64,000 bases of DNA from Sphingomonas sp. BK345 (GTDB lineage Bacteria; Pseudomonadota; Alphaproteobacteria; Sphingomonadales; Sphingomonadaceae), in the NCBI RefSeq assembly GCF_014193845.1, contig NZ_JACHZX010000007.1, positions 1 through 64,000 on the forward strand, written 5' to 3'. The position numbers were made by a program, and so were the translations under genes. The notes under the pieces are model-generated. The model was not told the DNA's origin and did no database searches. It saw only the letters and a list, made by a program, of their open reading frames with translations. Shown piece by piece: positions 53,902-62,886 of the stretch (position 1 is its first letter; each line of letters starts with the position of its first letter).

Positions 53902-54228
53902 TTGCACTGGTTCTATCTCGCGGGGGCGATTGGGTTCGAGATCGTCGCCACCTCGGCGCTGAAGGCGGCCTCCGGCTTCACGCGGCCAATCCCCTTGATC
54001 ATCGTCATCCTAGGCTACGTCGCCGCCTTCTACTGTTTGTCGGTTGCGCTGCGCGTCATTCCGATGGGCATTGCCTATGCGATCTGGTCGGGCATCGGCA
54101 TCGTGGTGATCTCGCTCGTCGGCCTGTTGGTGTACCGCCAGCGGCTCGACGGGGCAGCGCTGCTCGGCATCGCCCTGATCCTGGCGGGCACCATAGTGAT
54201 CAACCTGTTCTCGGGCGCGCGGCACTGA
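53902..54228 (+). CDS. Small multidrug resistance (SMR) transporter
   Basis: 108 residues from a TTG start with GGGGGA eight bases upstream. Four transmembrane helices; AGAIGFEIVATSALKAASGF contains the essential membrane Glu of EmrE/QacE-type pumps. IAYAIWSGIGIVVIS is the conserved GIAYAIW region. It exports cationic compounds or guanidinium as a dimer. Its end overlaps the convergent MFS gene by 29 bp. Confidence 0.88.
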   Translation: MHWFYLAGAIGFEIVATSALKAASGFTRPIPLIIVILGYVAAFYCLSVALRVIPMGIAYAIWSGIGIVVISLVGLLVYRQRLDGAALLGIALILAGTIVINLFSGARH

Positions 54229-55384
54229 GCGTCGGGTTGGACGCGGGCGCACGATCGGCGACTGGCACCGCGCAGGCCGCCGCGAGCAGGCAGAAGACCA
54301 GGCCTAGCGGCCCGACCGGCGCGTAGCTGCCCAGCACCTGAGCGACGATCCCGGTCAGCAGCGACCCGACCGAGGTCATCGTCAGCCACACCGCCGAGCA
54401 GAGCACGGGCAGGCGCCCGCTCCGATCGACCCGGTAGGCGATCCCGAGTAGCAGCGGGTAACTGACGAACCAGGCGACATTATAGGCCACCAGGGCGACG
54501 GCGAAGGCCCAGGCGGCGCTGGAGAGCGTGAGCGCGCAGCAGGCGGCGCCGCAGGTGGCCAGCGCGAGCGCCACCGCCACGTCGCCGCGGATACGGCCGA
54601 CGATCGCCGCCAGGACGACGTTGCCGAGCGCGCTGGCGAGTGTCGCGGCGCTCTGATAGCGCCCGAACGCGACCGCGGAGATGCCGATGGCGTGGGCGGC
54701 TCGCTCCATGAACGGCCAGATCGCCAGACTGCCGAAGGTGAACAGCGCCATCGCGAGCAGCACGCGCCGCTCCGCCGCGCCCAGCGGCGTTCGGGGCAGC
54801 GGCGCGGCGTCGCGCGCGGCGACGGGTCGACCGGGTAGCGCCGACGCGACGACGGTCAGCACCGCGGACAATGCCGCGAGCGCCAGGAACATGCCCGCGA
54901 CCCCGCCCTGCCTGCCGACGAGCGGCAGCACGATATTGACCGCCGCGTACAGCAAGGTCTGGCATGTGATTCCGATCGAGATCGCGCGCGCGGGATGCCG
55001 GGTCGTCCCCGCGGCGAGGTTGACCGCGGCATTCGCGAGGCCGAAGCCGATCCCCGTGCCGACCCGGGTGAGCAGCAGCAGCGCGTAGCCGCCGCCCAGC
55101 GCGCCCGCTGCCTGCGCGAGGACGACGAGCAGCCCCGCCCAGATCGCCAGCCCGCGCGGTCGGACCGTGGTGGCCCGCGGCGCGATCACGAACATGGCCG
55201 CGGCGTAGGACAGCGTCTCGGTCATGCTCCACGCCCCCATGGCCGCCGGGGAGAAGCCGTAGCGGTCGATCAGACCGCCGATTAGATAGGTGCTGAAGTT
55301 ATTGCCGATATGCGCCGCAGCGGTTGCGGCGCCGATGCCGAGCAGCAGCCGCCACGCTGGCGCCGGGCGCACCGCGGGAGTCAA
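54200..55384 (-). CDS. MFS transporter
   Basis: About 394 residues from a TTG at 55384 that overlaps the stop of the TonB receptor gene (TTGA); a GTG at 55372 is an alternative. Twelve hydrophobic segments are seen, with LLLLTRVGTGIGFGLANAAVN in the first half resembling a major-facilitator motif. It probably carries the substrate (or product) handled by the neighbouring receptor and dioxygenase across the inner membrane. Confidence 0.75.
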   Translation of the reverse strand: MTPAVRPAPAWRLLLGIGAATAAAHIGNNFSTYLIGGLIDRYGFSPAAMGAWSMTETLSYAAAMFVIAPRATTVRPRGLAIWAGLLVVLAQAAGALGGGYALLLLTRVGTGIGFGLANAAVNLAAGTTRHPARAISIGITCQTLLYAAVNIVLPLVGRQGGVAGMFLALAALSAVLTVVASALPGRPVAARDAAPLPRTPLGAAERRVLLAMALFTFGSLAIWPFMERAAHAIGISAVAFGRYQSAATLASALGNVVLAAIVGRIRGDVAVALALATCGAACCALTLSSAAWAFAVALVAYNVAWFVSYPLLLGIAYRVDRSGRLPVLCSAVWLTMTSVGSLLTGIVAQVLGSYAPVGPLGLVFCLLAAACAVPVADRAPASNPTLSAARPRTG

Positions 55385-57684
55385 AAGCGATAGCCCAGCG
55401 AGACACCCGCGGTGCGCCGCTCGCCCGGGTAGGTGCTGATCGAGCGATTGAAGAACATGCCGAATGCATTGGTGTTGTACGCCCTGTCGGTCAGGTTGCG
55501 GACCCAGGCGGCCACCTCGACGCCGCCCGGCAGCCGATAGGCGACGGTGGCGTTGCCGAGCCATAGATCGTCCTGGCTGAACGTGTCGCGGACGAGCTGG
55601 CGGATCGCCGCGTCGGCGAGGAAGGGCGCCGGATCGTTGTTGGTGGCTTCGGACCAGACGTGGAAGCGGTAGCGGCTGGTATAGCGCCAGTCGGTATTGA
55701 GCCGCAGCGTGCCCGTGCCCAGCGGCGTCTCGTAGCTCGCGGCCAGGTTGACGGTGTGGCGCGGCGCGCGCTCGAGCGGCTGCCCCGACAGGTCGAGCGG
55801 GGCGCCGCGGTTGATCGGGAAGGGCACCGAGGCGTCAGCGAAGTCCTTGTAGCGCGAGTCCTGGTACCCCCAACCGGCGGTCAGGCTGAGCCCGCCGAGC
55901 GGCCGCGCGACCGCCTCGAGCTCCAGCCCGTTGACCCGCGCCGCGGCCGCGTTCTGCGTGCGGGTGCCGGCGTCCTGCAGCACGGTGACCTGCATGTCGT
56001 CGAAATCATAGTGGAAGCCGGTCAGGTTGAGCGTCAGCCGCCGGTCCAGCAGGTTGGTCTTGATCCCGGCCTCGTAGGAGGTGAGCGTCTCCGGGTCGTA
56101 CACCGAGAGGTCGCCGGGCGTCGCGATATAGGTGTTGTAATTGCCCGAGCGGAAGCCGCGCGCCACGCGCGCGAACAGGTGCGCGGCGTCGGACAGCGCA
56201 TAGTCAGCTGACGCGTCCCAGGTCAGCTTGCGCCACGCGCGGTGCGGCGCGACGGGGACGAGCGGAGCGCCCGTCTCGTCCACCGATCGACCCGCGCGGG
56301 TGTCGACGTAGACGATCGTCTCGTCGCGGCTGTCGAAGACGTCGTTCGGGTTGGTGGCATATTCGAAGGCGCGCCCCTCGATCCCCTTGCGCTCCCACGT
56401 GTAGCGCGCGCCGGCGACGAGCTTGAGGCGCGGCGTCACGCGATAGCTCAGGCTGGCGAAGCCGGCGAGATTGTCGGTGGTAACGTCCAGGTCATAGGCG
56501 ATGCCATTCACGCCGAAATTGGTCGGGCTGTAGAGGCCGAGCTGACCGAAGCTGTTCGTACGATCATGCAGGTAATAGCCGCCGACGATCCAGCCGAGCC
56601 GGTCGGTGTCGGGCGAGGCAAGGCGGAGTTCGTCGGTGAACGTGTGCGACCCACCGCCGTAGCGCTCGTGGTAGCGCGAGATCGGGTTGGCGTCGTCGTC
56701 GGAGTAGATCAGCGAGTCGGCCCACTCGAAAGCGGCGATGTTGGTCAGCGTGGCGCCGCCGAGATCGACGTCGAGTTGCGCGTCCACGCCCGCGCGATGC
56801 GCCGAGGTATAGCCGCCGCCGTTGTTGCTGAGCGCGTCGCGATTGGCCCGCTCGACATAGCCGTCGCTGTCCGCGCCGCCGGCGAGGATCCCGACGTGCT
56901 GGAGCGGCTGATCCTGTCGCGTGCGGCCGCCGTGCCCCTTCATGAGCAGTGTGGCGCCGGGCGCCAGCTCCCAGCGCAGCTGCGCGCGCAGGTCCCAGAT
57001 CTCGTAGCCGCCGGCCCTTCGGCCGGTCGCGTCGTTGAAGAACTGCCCGTCACGATGCTTGTAGACGCCGGCGACGCGGTAGCTGAGCGACTCGCCGAGC
57101 GGCCCGCCCAGGCCCGCCTCGGCCTCGCGCGTGTCGTCGGTACCGTAGCTGAGTTGCGCCTGGCCCGACGAAGTCCCGCTCGGCTTGGTCGTTACATAAT
57201 GGATCGCGCCCGCGGTGGTGTTCTTTCCCCACAGCGTACCCTGCGGGCCGCGCAGCACCTCGATATGGTCGAGGTCGTAGAGCGGGCGGCTGAGACCCGA
57301 GGCCGCGCTGATATAGACCTCGTCCTCGTAGATGCCGACGGGTGACGCGGTGGTGGGGGTGAAGTCGTTGGTGCCGATGCCGCGCAGGCGGAACCGCGGC
57401 ATCGCCGCGCCCATCGCCGACTCGGCGACCAGGTTGGGCGTCTGGCGCGCCAGCGCGATCCCGTCCTTGAGGTGCTGCTCGGCGATCGTGTCAGCATCGA
57501 CCACGGTGAGCGACAGCGGCACGTCCTGCGCGCGGGCGGCGCGCTTGGTGGCGGTGACGACGACTTCGCCGCCCGTCTCCGTCGCGGTCGCGCGGTCCTC
57601 CGCGTTCGGGACAGGGGCGGCGGGTGCGGCCGTCGCCGCCAGGACCGCGCCGAGCGCGGTGGTGCCGAGAAGCGAGAGCAGCAT
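55381..57684 (-). CDS. TonB-dependent receptor
   Basis: 767 residues. A signal peptide is followed by the plug domain (EVVVTATKRAARAQDVPLSLTVVD, VLRGPQGTLWGKNTTAGAIH). The remainder is a 22-strand barrel with many aromatic strand ends, finishing GVSLGYRF. It imports an unknown ligand across the outer membrane. It is divergent from a LysR regulator and coupled to an MFS permease, so it probably feeds the pathway that includes the TauD-type dioxygenase. Confidence 0.9.
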   Translation of the reverse strand: MLLSLLGTTALGAVLAATAAPAAPVPNAEDRATATETGGEVVVTATKRAARAQDVPLSLTVVDADTIAEQHLKDGIALARQTPNLVAESAMGAAMPRFRLRGIGTNDFTPTTASPVGIYEDEVYISAASGLSRPLYDLDHIEVLRGPQGTLWGKNTTAGAIHYVTTKPSGTSSGQAQLSYGTDDTREAEAGLGGPLGESLSYRVAGVYKHRDGQFFNDATGRRAGGYEIWDLRAQLRWELAPGATLLMKGHGGRTRQDQPLQHVGILAGGADSDGYVERANRDALSNNGGGYTSAHRAGVDAQLDVDLGGATLTNIAAFEWADSLIYSDDDANPISRYHERYGGGSHTFTDELRLASPDTDRLGWIVGGYYLHDRTNSFGQLGLYSPTNFGVNGIAYDLDVTTDNLAGFASLSYRVTPRLKLVAGARYTWERKGIEGRAFEYATNPNDVFDSRDETIVYVDTRAGRSVDETGAPLVPVAPHRAWRKLTWDASADYALSDAAHLFARVARGFRSGNYNTYIATPGDLSVYDPETLTSYEAGIKTNLLDRRLTLNLTGFHYDFDDMQVTVLQDAGTRTQNAAAARVNGLELEAVARPLGGLSLTAGWGYQDSRYKDFADASVPFPINRGAPLDLSGQPLERAPRHTVNLAASYETPLGTGTLRLNTDWRYTSRYRFHVWSEATNNDPAPFLADAAIRQLVRDTFSQDDLWLGNATVAYRLPGGVEVAAWVRNLTDRAYNTNAFGMFFNRSISTYPGERRTAGVSLGYRF

Positions 57685-57783
57685 CTGAAATCCCCCATGT
57701 TGCCGGCGTGATCACGCCGAAGCGCCGCTGAGCCTGGTCGCTGGGCTGAAAGCTGCGCTTCAGCGGGGTGCTTCCATATTCTC

Positions 57784-57808
57784 TACCAGCTTGGTAGGTA
57801 TTTGGTAG
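57784..57808. promoter_or_regulatory. Candidate LysR operator
   Basis: TACCAGCTTGGTA (57784-57796) is a palindrome of TACCA/TGGTA with a 3-base centre, and TTGGTAG occurs at 57791-57797 and again at 57802-57808. It lies in the gap between the TonB receptor and LysR genes. LysR proteins bind such T-N11-A type sites upstream of divergent promoters. Confidence 0.5.
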
Positions 57809-57857
57809 ACTGATCCGGCCGAGGCGAGCACCCAAGCGTTTCTTAAGGAGGGTATAA

Positions 57858-58799
57858 GTGGAGCTTATCGCACCGCGCTTTCACCGCCTTCCGCTGCGGA
57901 ACATGGCCGTGTTTGAGGCCGCGGCGCGTCACGGTCGTTTCACCGCGGCCGCAAGCGAGCTGGCCATGTCGCAGGCCCGGGTCAGCCAGCAGGTCGCCGA
58001 GCTGGAGGACGATCTGGGTGTCGCGCTGTTCGAGCGCGGCGCGCGCGGCGTGCAGCTCACCGCGGCGGGATCCACCCTGCTCGCCGACGTCGAACAAGGA
58101 CTGCGCGCGATCTCCTTGGGGGTCGAGCGGGCACGCCGGCATGCCGGGCGCAAGGTGCTGCAGATCCTGACCGACTTCGGTTTCGCCGCGTGGTGGCTGA
58201 TGCCGCGGCTGTCCGAGCTGGAGCGGCTGTTGCCCGGCATCGAGGTGCGGATTGCGACGACCCAGGCCGACGTCGCCGCGGCGAGTGACGACTTCGACAT
58301 AGCGGTCATGTTCGGCCGCGGCGACTGGAGCGGCTATGCCGCCACCTCGCTCTTCCCCGAGGAAGTCTATCCCGTCTGTTCCCCGGCCTATGCGGGGGCG
58401 GCCGGCGCGCTGCCGCCGCGCGAGGTCGCGCAACTGCGGCATCTTCACCTCCGCGGCGGCGCCAAGGGACGCTGGTTCACCTGGTCGGACTGGCACGCGG
58501 CGCATCACCTGGCGGAAGACCGTCGCGACGACGGCCTTGCCTTCGACAACTTCCAGCTGGTGCTCCAGGCCGCGCTGCTCGGTCGCGGCGTCTGCATCGG
58601 CTGGGCGCCGCTGATCGACGATCTGATCGCCGCGGGCGGGCTGGTGCGGCTGACCGACGCGCCGCTGCGCAGCGACCGCGGCTATCACGTCGTGGAACAC
58701 CCTGACCGCGGCGCCGACAGCGCGGTCGAGATTGTCCGCGCGTGGCTGCTGAGCGCGCGACAGGCGGCCCAACCCCGTCCCACCATCATGGTAGCTTAG
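57858..58799 (+). CDS. LysR-family regulator (GcvA type)
   Basis: 313 residues from a GTG with a strong AAGGAGGG about seven bases upstream. The HTH is RNMAVFEAAARHGRFTAAASELAMSQARVSQQVAELE. The effector domain includes FDIAVMFGRGDW, and CIGWAPLIDDLIAAG near the end. Similar to GcvA-type regulators. It is divergent from the TonB receptor and directly upstream of the dioxygenase gene, so it likely controls both. Confidence 0.9.
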   Translation: MELIAPRFHRLPLRNMAVFEAAARHGRFTAAASELAMSQARVSQQVAELEDDLGVALFERGARGVQLTAAGSTLLADVEQGLRAISLGVERARRHAGRKVLQILTDFGFAAWWLMPRLSELERLLPGIEVRIATTQADVAAASDDFDIAVMFGRGDWSGYAATSLFPEEVYPVCSPAYAGAAGALPPREVAQLRHLHLRGGAKGRWFTWSDWHAAHHLAEDRRDDGLAFDNFQLVLQAALLGRGVCIGWAPLIDDLIAAGGLVRLTDAPLRSDRGYHVVEHPDRGADSAVEIVRAWLLSARQAAQPRPTIMVA

Positions 58800-58810
58800 G
58801 AGAGATGACG

Positions 58811-59740
58811 ATGGCCGAAGGCATCAACCTACCCAACGCGACCGACCCGACGATCCCGCTACGACTCCGCCCGGTTGCGGGACGGATCGGCGCGGTCGTG
58901 GAGGGCGTCTGGCTCTCCGCGGCGCTCGACCAGGTCACCGTCGATCAGCTCCGCCGCGCGCTCTCGCGACACAAGGTGTTGTTCTTCCGCGACCAGCAAC
59001 ACCTCGACGACTCCGGGCATCAGGCACTCGGGCGGAGGTTCGGCGCGCCGACGACGCATCCGACCGCGCCGGCGCAGGTCGGCGATTTCCTGCTCGAGCT
59101 CGACTCCAAGCACGGCGGCAAGTCGAACGTCTGGCACACGGATCTGACCTTCGTCACCAGCTATCCCGCCGCGTCGATCCTGCGCGCGGTGACGATCCCC
59201 CCGGTCGGTGGCGACACGGTGTGGGCCAACACCGTCGAAGCCTATGCCCGCATGCCGGCGCCGCTGCGCGCGCTCGCCGACACGTTATGGGCGGTTCACA
59301 GCAACGACTATGATTATGCCGCCAATCAGACCGAGCAGGACGCGGACACCGACGCCTATCAGGCCGAGTTCGTCTCGACGGTCTACGAGGCCGAGCACCC
59401 GCTTGTCCGGGTGCACCCGCTCACGGGCGAGCGCGCGCTGGTCCTCGGCGCCTTCTTCAAGCGCTTCGTCGGGCTCGGCACCGGCGAATCGCGGCGGCTG
59501 TTCGAGACCTTCCAGGCGCATGTCACGCGGCTGGAGAACACCTGCCGCTGGGTGTGGCGCGAGGGCGATATCGCCATGTGGGACAATCAGGCGACGCAGC
59601 ATTACGCGATCGACGATTATGGTGATCAGCGCCGCATCGTCCGCCGCGTCACCATCCACGGCGAGGCGCCGGTCTCGGTCGACGGGCGCACCAGCCGTCA
59701 GCTGCGCCCGGCGCGGCTACCGGACCTCAAGGTGGCCTGA
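58811..59740 (+). CDS. TauD/TfdA-family alpha-ketoglutarate dioxygenase
   Basis: 309 residues from the ATG at 58811, eight bases after AGGAG; an ATG at 58805 is also in frame but too close to that site. NVWHTDLTFV holds the HxD iron ligands, and ATQHYAIDDYGDQRRIVRRVT the distal His and the Arg that binds alpha-ketoglutarate. The family hydroxylates taurine, alkylsulfonates, sulfates or phenoxy acids. Neighbours suggest a compound taken up by a TonB receptor and an MFS permease. Only a few bases separate it from the LysR gene. Confidence 0.88.
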   Translation: MAEGINLPNATDPTIPLRLRPVAGRIGAVVEGVWLSAALDQVTVDQLRRALSRHKVLFFRDQQHLDDSGHQALGRRFGAPTTHPTAPAQVGDFLLELDSKHGGKSNVWHTDLTFVTSYPAASILRAVTIPPVGGDTVWANTVEAYARMPAPLRALADTLWAVHSNDYDYAANQTEQDADTDAYQAEFVSTVYEAEHPLVRVHPLTGERALVLGAFFKRFVGLGTGESRRLFETFQAHVTRLENTCRWVWREGDIAMWDNQATQHYAIDDYGDQRRIVRRVTIHGEAPVSVDGRTSRQLRPARLPDLKVA

Positions 59741-59862
59741 GGGGGGCAGCTCGAGCCGGGTGTTCGGGTCATCGGTCCATCGATCACCCGGACGCCGCCG
59801 ATCGGTCGACGAGGAGTCCGCTTGTCGGTCAACGCGGCGGATCCGCGGCGCGACCCTCCCGA

Positions 59863-60130
59863 TCAGTACGGCCTCGTTCCCCGGATCGTGACCCGCTCCA
59901 TGCGGCGGCGTTCCGGCCAACAGTCGGCCACCGGATAGTGCTGGGTCGCGCGACTGTCCCAGATCGCGACGGCGTTGGGCGTCCAGCGGAAGCGCACCTG
60001 GTACTCGGGCATCTTGAAGCGATCCAGCAGGTGCGCGAGCAGAGCGGCGCCCTCGGCCTCGTCCATGTCGTCGATCCGGCTGGTGAAGCTCCCGTTGACG
60101 AACAACACGCGCTCGCCCGACTCCGGTACG
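59863..60130 (-). pseudogene. C-terminal fragment of a TauD-type dioxygenase
   Basis: Encodes ESGERVLFVNGSFTSRIDDM, then YQVRFRWTPNAVAIWDSRATQHYPVA and RRMERVTIRGTRPY, the last third of a TauD-family enzyme with its distal His and Arg. The N-terminal two thirds, with the HxD iron site, are missing. The upstream sequence belongs to an ABC-transporter fragment in another frame, so the two were joined by a deletion. It differs from the intact dioxygenase gene nearby. Confidence 0.7.
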
Positions 60131-60554
60131 CGGCCCGGTCGTCATCCACCGCTGCCTCGAAGGAGGCCTGGCTATGTCGGTGCAGGGTCGCGTAGAGTCC
60201 GCCGCTCGCCAGCAGCGCCGACGGCGTTCCCTGCTCCAGGATGCGGCCGTCGCGCAGCACGACGATCCGGTCGGCGTCGCGCAGGGTGGCGAGCCGATGC
60301 GCGATCACGAGGCTCGTCCTGCCCGCGAGCAGGGTTCGCATCGCGCGCTGGATCTCGGCCTCGGCCGCCGAATCGATGCTCGCCGTCGCCTCGTCGAGGA
60401 TCAGGATGGCGGCGTCGACGACCAGCGCGCGCGCGATGCTCAGCAGCTGGCGCTGGCCAAGCGACAGGTTCTGCCCGCGCTGGTCGAGTGGGGTGTCGTA
60501 GCCGAGTGCTAGCCGCCGGATGGGGTCGTGGCGGGGTGCGGTCACGCCCGCCAC
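60131..60554 (-). pseudogene. C-terminal fragment of an ABC exporter
   Basis: Encodes IRRLALGYDTPLDQRGQNLS, LGQRQLLSIARALVVDAAILILDEATASIDS, LVIAHRLATLRDADRI and ILEQGTPSALLASGGLY: the signature, Walker B, H-loop and end of an exporter-type nucleotide-binding domain. The transmembrane domain and Walker A are missing. The fragment begins right after the reductase gene and ends at the TauD fragment. Confidence 0.75.
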
Positions 60555-60564
60555 GTTCGTGCCG

Positions 60565-61605
60565 TCAGGGGATCAGTTTGCGCTGACGCATGTCGTTCAG
60601 TTGCGCGATCAGCACCTCGTCGGACCGTTCGTTCATTGCGAATCCTGCGCGTCGAGCCTTGGTCACGTCGAAGATCGCGTCTGCCTCGACGTTGAAGATG
60701 AAGTCGCCGAATGCGCCCGGCGCGAGGCGATCGATGTCCGCTTCCGCCAGATTGTTCTTCTTGGCAAGATCGCGCCACACCGGCCGCATCGCGTGGAGCC
60801 GCTGCTCCAGCGAGATCGGTTGTGGCTCGCCCACTTCCAGTCCGAACCAGGCCGCGAGCTTGGGCCAGACGTGCGACCAACGAAAAACGTCGCCGTTGGT
60901 GATGTTGTAGGCGCCGTCCGCCTCGTTCTCGACCGACCAGAGTGCCGCGCGACGCAGCACATCCGCACCAGTGACGTTTACTAGCACGTTGCGATACGCG
61001 GTGTCGGTCCCAGGGAACTGGAACGCAGTGCCCGTCGCCTGGCAGAGCGAACCGTAGACCCCGATGAGGTTGCCGAGGTTCATTGCCGATCCGAGCGAGT
61101 GACCGATCACAATGTCGGGGCGCAGCGCGGTCCAGCGGATGCCTTCCTTTTCGAGCGAGCGGGCGAAATCCTCGTGCCGGAAATAGAGGTTGGGCGGGAA
61201 GTGGCGGCTGTCGTCCTCACGAGCCGGCGTCTTGTAGACGCCAAGCTGCGCGCCATAGACCTTGCCTCCCTGGATGAAGGTGACCCGCTCCAACGGCGCG
61301 CCCGCGCGACGCAGCGCAGCGACGAGGTTCTCCAGCATCGCCGCATTCTCGTCCGCCTCCACGCCCGGATCGGCATTGGGCTTGAGCGCCGCGTAGAACA
61401 GGTGGGTGACCGTCTTCAGCTTGTCGCTCGACGCATCAAGACCGTTGGGGTCGAGCAGGTCGGCCGGAATGTGAGGGCCCTTGCCCAATGCGGTGTCATC
61501 GCGATTGAGCGTGGTGACGGACCAGCCCGCAATTTCGAACGCGTCGATCGCGGTCCGCCCAACGACGCCTGCCCCACCTGCCACCAGGATATGCTTGTCT
61601 GCCAT
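60565..61605 (-). CDS. Atypical short-chain reductase (PRISE / progesterone 5-beta-reductase-like)
   Basis: 346 residues from the ATG at 61605. The cofactor motif ILVAGGAGVVGRTAI is followed by NRDD for NADP binding. FIQGGKVYGAQLG and NLYFRHEDFARSLEKEGIRWTALRP resemble the PRISE/iridoid-synthase branch, where the catalytic Tyr sits in a Y-x-x-x-D-like motif. It would reduce an activated C=C bond of an enone. It stands next to a second SDR on the same strand. Confidence 0.75.
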   Translation of the reverse strand: MADKHILVAGGAGVVGRTAIDAFEIAGWSVTTLNRDDTALGKGPHIPADLLDPNGLDASSDKLKTVTHLFYAALKPNADPGVEADENAAMLENLVAALRRAGAPLERVTFIQGGKVYGAQLGVYKTPAREDDSRHFPPNLYFRHEDFARSLEKEGIRWTALRPDIVIGHSLGSAMNLGNLIGVYGSLCQATGTAFQFPGTDTAYRNVLVNVTGADVLRRAALWSVENEADGAYNITNGDVFRWSHVWPKLAAWFGLEVGEPQPISLEQRLHAMRPVWRDLAKKNNLAEADIDRLAPGAFGDFIFNVEADAIFDVTKARRAGFAMNERSDEVLIAQLNDMRQRKLIP

Positions 61606-61654
61606 GCTGTTTCTCCTGAAGTCGTGATGTTCAGCCTGTGGAATAAATGATCGA

Positions 61655-62419
61655 TCAGGCGATCCGGCCACCGCCATCGACGTTCACGACGGTGCCGTTG
61701 ATGAAGCCATTCTCCATTACCGCGAGCGCGGCGTGCGCCTCGTCCTCGATCTTACCGATGCGCCCAACGGGAAGACCGCCGGCAACGTCGGCGAAGAAAG
61801 CGGCGCGTTCGTCTTCGCCCATGCTCGACCAAGAGCTCGCATCTACGACACCGGGCGAGATGACGTTGACCCGCTTGGGCTTGAGTTCGATGGCAAGGGC
61901 GGCTGCGAGGCTCTCCAGCGCCATGTTGACCGCCCCGACGATCGATGACCCCGGCCCCTGCCGGTACGCAGCGAGACCCGAGAAGAACAGCAGGCTACCC
62001 TGCGGAGCAAGATGCTTGTCGGCGACGCGTCCGAGGTTGATCGGTCCCCAGAACTTGGAGGCGAGCATCCCCTCGATCTGCGCGTCCGTTAGCCCGGTGA
62101 ATGGCCCATAGGTAAGGTCGGCCGCGGTTGTCACGATGTGATCGTAGGGGCCGTGTTCGGCGACCGCCGCCTCAACCTGTTCGCGGTCGGTGAGATCGAG
62201 CGCGTAGACCCCGAGCACGGCACCACTCAGCGTTGCAGCGGTCGCATCCAGCTTATCGCGGCTGCGCCCGGCCAGCGCCACCTTGGCGCCGCGCGCGGCC
62301 GCCATGCTCGCAATCGCGCGCCCGACCCCTGAACCGGCGCCAACGATGAAAACCTTGGCACCGATCAGGGCGCCCAGCCCGTCACCGCCGCGGGTCGCCT
62401 GCGAACTGGTCTCCGTCAT
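61655..62419 (-). CDS. SDR-fold protein lacking the YxxxK catalytic pair
   Basis: 254 residues. Cofactor motif VFIVGAGSGVGRAIA is normal. The active-site stretch reads SLLFFSGLAAYRQGPGSSIV then GAVNMALESLA: where classical SDRs have Tyr and Lys, this protein has Val and Asn. I recall a subfamily (PRK07041-type) with this change. It may be a different reductase or a non-catalytic protein. Divergent from a truncated LysR gene. Confidence 0.75.
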   Translation of the reverse strand: MTETSSQATRGGDGLGALIGAKVFIVGAGSGVGRAIASMAAARGAKVALAGRSRDKLDATAATLSGAVLGVYALDLTDREQVEAAVAEHGPYDHIVTTAADLTYGPFTGLTDAQIEGMLASKFWGPINLGRVADKHLAPQGSLLFFSGLAAYRQGPGSSIVGAVNMALESLAAALAIELKPKRVNVISPGVVDASSWSSMGEDERAAFFADVAGGLPVGRIGKIEDEAHAALAVMENGFINGTVVNVDGGGRIA

Positions 62420-62518
62420 ATTGCTTGCTCCGTTCGATCCTGATGAGACGGAGATAGGCGCTACTCGCCGCTGAATAATCCGCGTACAAGAGCAATCACC
62501 TTTCGGCCAAGGTGAAGA

Positions 62519-62758
62519 ATGGACCAGTTCAATCTGCTACGTCTCTATGTCGCCGTTGCCGATCTAGGCAGCTTGTCGGCGGTCGCGCGCGCGCAAGGGC
62601 TATCCCCTTCAACCGTAACGTCGGCATTGCAGCGATTAGAGGAGCGGGTCGGGGCGCGACTGGTCACGCGCACCACACGCCGGCTCTCGCTGACCGAGGA
62701 GGGAGAGCGATTCCTCGCCAGCTGCCGCCGCATCCTTGCCGACCAGGTTTTCGCATAA
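62519..62758 (+). pseudogene. LysR-family regulator truncated after the HTH
   Basis: 79 codons encode a complete LysR DNA-binding region (MDQFNLLRLYVAVADLGSLS, LSPSTVTSALQRLEERVGARL, RTTRRLSLTEEGERF), then stop after RRILADQVFA. The linker and the effector domain are missing. The next 128 bases have no continuation. It is divergent from the SDR gene at 62419, where a regulator would be expected. Confidence 0.7.
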
Positions 62759-62886
62759 TGAATCTCCATGTCTGCGGCGGCCCCAAGAAAGGTGCCCGTC
62801 GGCTGCATCGTGCCGCCGACGGCTGTGATCTCGGCTGATTCCGTGCTCGCTTGTAGCCAGGACTGCTGCATGTCAGTGTTGACCTG

